Below the pieces are notes generated by a model. It was not told where the DNA came from. It did not search any database and saw nothing but the letters and a program-made list of their open reading frames with translations. Of a stretch of 5,429 nt of DNA, positions 5,420-5,429 are shown one piece after another. The stretch is from an uncultured Clostridia bacterium (GTDB lineage Bacteria > Bacillota > Clostridia > TANB77 > CAG-508): positions 1 to 5,429 of the forward strand of contig CANRLA010000082.1 of the NCBI GenBank assembly GCA_947631315.1, given 5' to 3'. The position numbers were made by a program, and so were the translations under genes. Within the stretch, counting starts at the first letter, position 1, and every line of letters begins with the position of its first letter.

Positions 5420-5429
5420 ATGGCAAATG
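5420..5429 (+). CDS. start of an unidentified gene, cut by the window edge
   Basis: Only ATG-GCA-AAT-G is visible (Met-Ala-Asn). The perfect AGGAGG at 5406-5411 with 8-base spacing makes a true translation start likely. Nothing can be said about the product. Confidence 0.65.

Overview
The window is AT-rich and codes on one strand only. It looks like a piece of a low-GC Firmicutes-type chromosome, probably a clostridial or related gut lineage. The reasons are strong AGGAGG-type ribosome binding sites, A/T-ending codons with many AGA, TTA and AAA, lysine- and isoleucine-rich proteins, and A-rich spacers. All four stop codons of the complete genes and that of the partial first gene are TAA or TAG. 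Tryptophan is read from TGG, so nothing argues against the standard code. The content is mostly housekeeping (RNA modification and tRNA charging), with one less ordinary gene pair in the middle.

Layout: (1) 1-696, the 3' part of a SpoU/TrmH-family RNA methyltransferase whose start lies before the window. (2) 697-795, an A-rich spacer with a 36-base tandem repeat. (3) A good sigma-A-type promoter at 796-824 opens a tight three-gene unit. Its genes are a small HD-domain protein resembling stand-alone ppGpp hydrolases (853-1413), a P-loop kinase-like protein of unknown substrate (1416-2162), and aspS, aspartyl-tRNA synthetase (2167-3921). The gaps between them are 2 and 4 bases, and each ribosome binding site sits in or against the previous gene's end. 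(4) A long imperfect hairpin at 3926-4009 begins 4 bases after the aspS stop and is the likely end of that unit. (5) An AT-rich leader precedes rlmN (4139-5194), the 23S rRNA A2503/tRNA A37 methyltransferase. (6) A-rich repeats with roughly helically spaced A-tracts fill 5195-5419. (7) A new gene begins at 5420 behind a strong ribosome binding site, with only three full codons visible.

The theme is the translation apparatus: two RNA methyltransferases flank an operon that makes AspRS. The most interesting point is that AspRS appears to be co-transcribed with a putative alarmone hydrolase and an uncharacterised nucleotide-binding kinase-like protein. This echoes the rel-dtd-hisS-aspS neighbourhood of Firmicutes but with different genes. 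A functional link is inference. The AspRS itself has sequence features I associate with the alphaproteobacterial subtype rather than with the Bacillus type.
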